From an uncultured Aquimarina sp. (GTDB lineage Bacteria; Bacteroidota; Bacteroidia; Flavobacteriales; Flavobacteriaceae), in NCBI RefSeq assembly GCF_947492965.1, contig NZ_CANLOZ010000004.1, positions 124,001 through 188,000 on the forward strand: a stretch of 64,000 bases of DNA, given 5' to 3'. Position numbers and translations under genes: made by a program. This document shows, one piece after another, positions 63,866 to 64,000 of the stretch. The notes below the pieces were generated by a model. The model worked only from the letters and a program-made list of their open reading frames with translations. It did no database searches and was not told where the DNA came from. Position 1 is the first letter of the stretch; each line of letters begins with the position of its first letter.

Positions 63866-64000
63866 ATGGCAAAGAAAGGTAATAGAGTTCAGGTAATCTT
63901 AGAATGTACAGAGCATAAAGCTTCTGGTCAGCCAGGTACTTCAAGGTATATTACAACAAAAAATAAAAAGAACACTCCTGATAGAATGGAAATAAAGAAA
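63866..64000 (+). CDS. rpmG: 50S ribosomal protein L33 (3' end cut by window)
   Basis: The first 45 residues are present: [20 protein letters not shown]..., then [22 protein letters not shown] in part. L33 is normally about 60 residues, so roughly 15 are missing at the window edge. Bacteroidota usually place a DUF4295 gene and ftsY next, outside this window. Confidence 0.97.
   Translation, partial: MAKKGNRVQVILECTEHKASGQPGTSRYITTKNKKNTPDRMEIKK

Overview
The window looks like chromosome of a marine member of the Bacteroidota, most probably Flavobacteriaceae (Aquimarina-like; genus is inference from gene content, not tested). The DNA is AT-rich, start codons lack obvious Shine-Dalgarno sites, several genes are preceded by the Bacteroidota promoter form TTG-N19/20-TAnnTTTG, and seven predicted secreted proteins end in a type A type IX secretion (T9SS) sorting domain (YPNP...GxY motifs).

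Region 1 (1-16.3 kb) is a polysaccharide-degradation island, all on the plus strand: two tandem paralogous parallel beta-helix proteins (the first cut by the window edge), a 1459-residue DUF5060-type glycosidase-like protein, a GH16 agarase/porphyranase-like enzyme and a GH9 endoglucanase with CBM3c. Accessory modules are shared almost verbatim within pairs, so this island evolves by duplication and module swapping. A bacterial expansin with a T9SS domain lies 3.7 kb further on (19.9-20.9 kb, minus strand). No SusC/SusD pair is visible here.

Region 2 (16.3-26.7 kb) is mixed housekeeping: MATE exporter, OmpA-like protein, PAP2 phosphatase, BCCT transporter, MeaB GTPase, DUF2911 protein and a phytoene-desaturase/RetSat-like oxidoreductase. 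Region 3 (26.8-32.2 kb) holds two ECF sigma factor loci. Both carry candidate autoregulatory promoters of the same form (TGnAACn-N16-CGTCnT), and in the second locus a pair of these fires divergently at a DUF6249 membrane protein. Two paralogous secreted proteins made of repeats that resemble T9SS sorting domains (30.0 and 34.6 kb) share an identical upstream architecture: 12-bp direct repeats offset by 21 bp, then 34-36 bp to a -7 box.

Region 4 (32.2-50.5 kb) contains an FMO-like monooxygenase, an M23 peptidase, a PadR/HAAS/GldL-like pair, secA, a PduO-type cobalamin adenosyltransferase preceded by two tiny membrane-protein genes, recR with a glycosyltransferase that seems to start at CTG, a 2-oxoacid dehydrogenase E2, and several secreted or membrane proteins of unknown role. 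MeaB and the PduO-type enzyme together imply B12-dependent methylmalonyl-CoA mutase in this organism.

Region 5 (50.5-59.8 kb) is a manganese-type ABC importer operon facing a DtxR/MntR regulator, followed by an exonuclease, a FAH-family hydrolase, and a TonB-dependent receptor with a thioredoxin-like protein. A 16-bp palindrome fills the -33/-7 spacer of both the ABC operon promoter and the TonB receptor promoter and overlaps the mntR start codon, defining a likely MntR regulon. Region 6 (60-64 kb) has an Hpt protein, cinA, three tandem STAS-like paralogues and the start of the rpmB-rpmG ribosomal operon, cut by the window end.

I saw no tRNA, rRNA, CRISPR array, insertion sequence or prophage.
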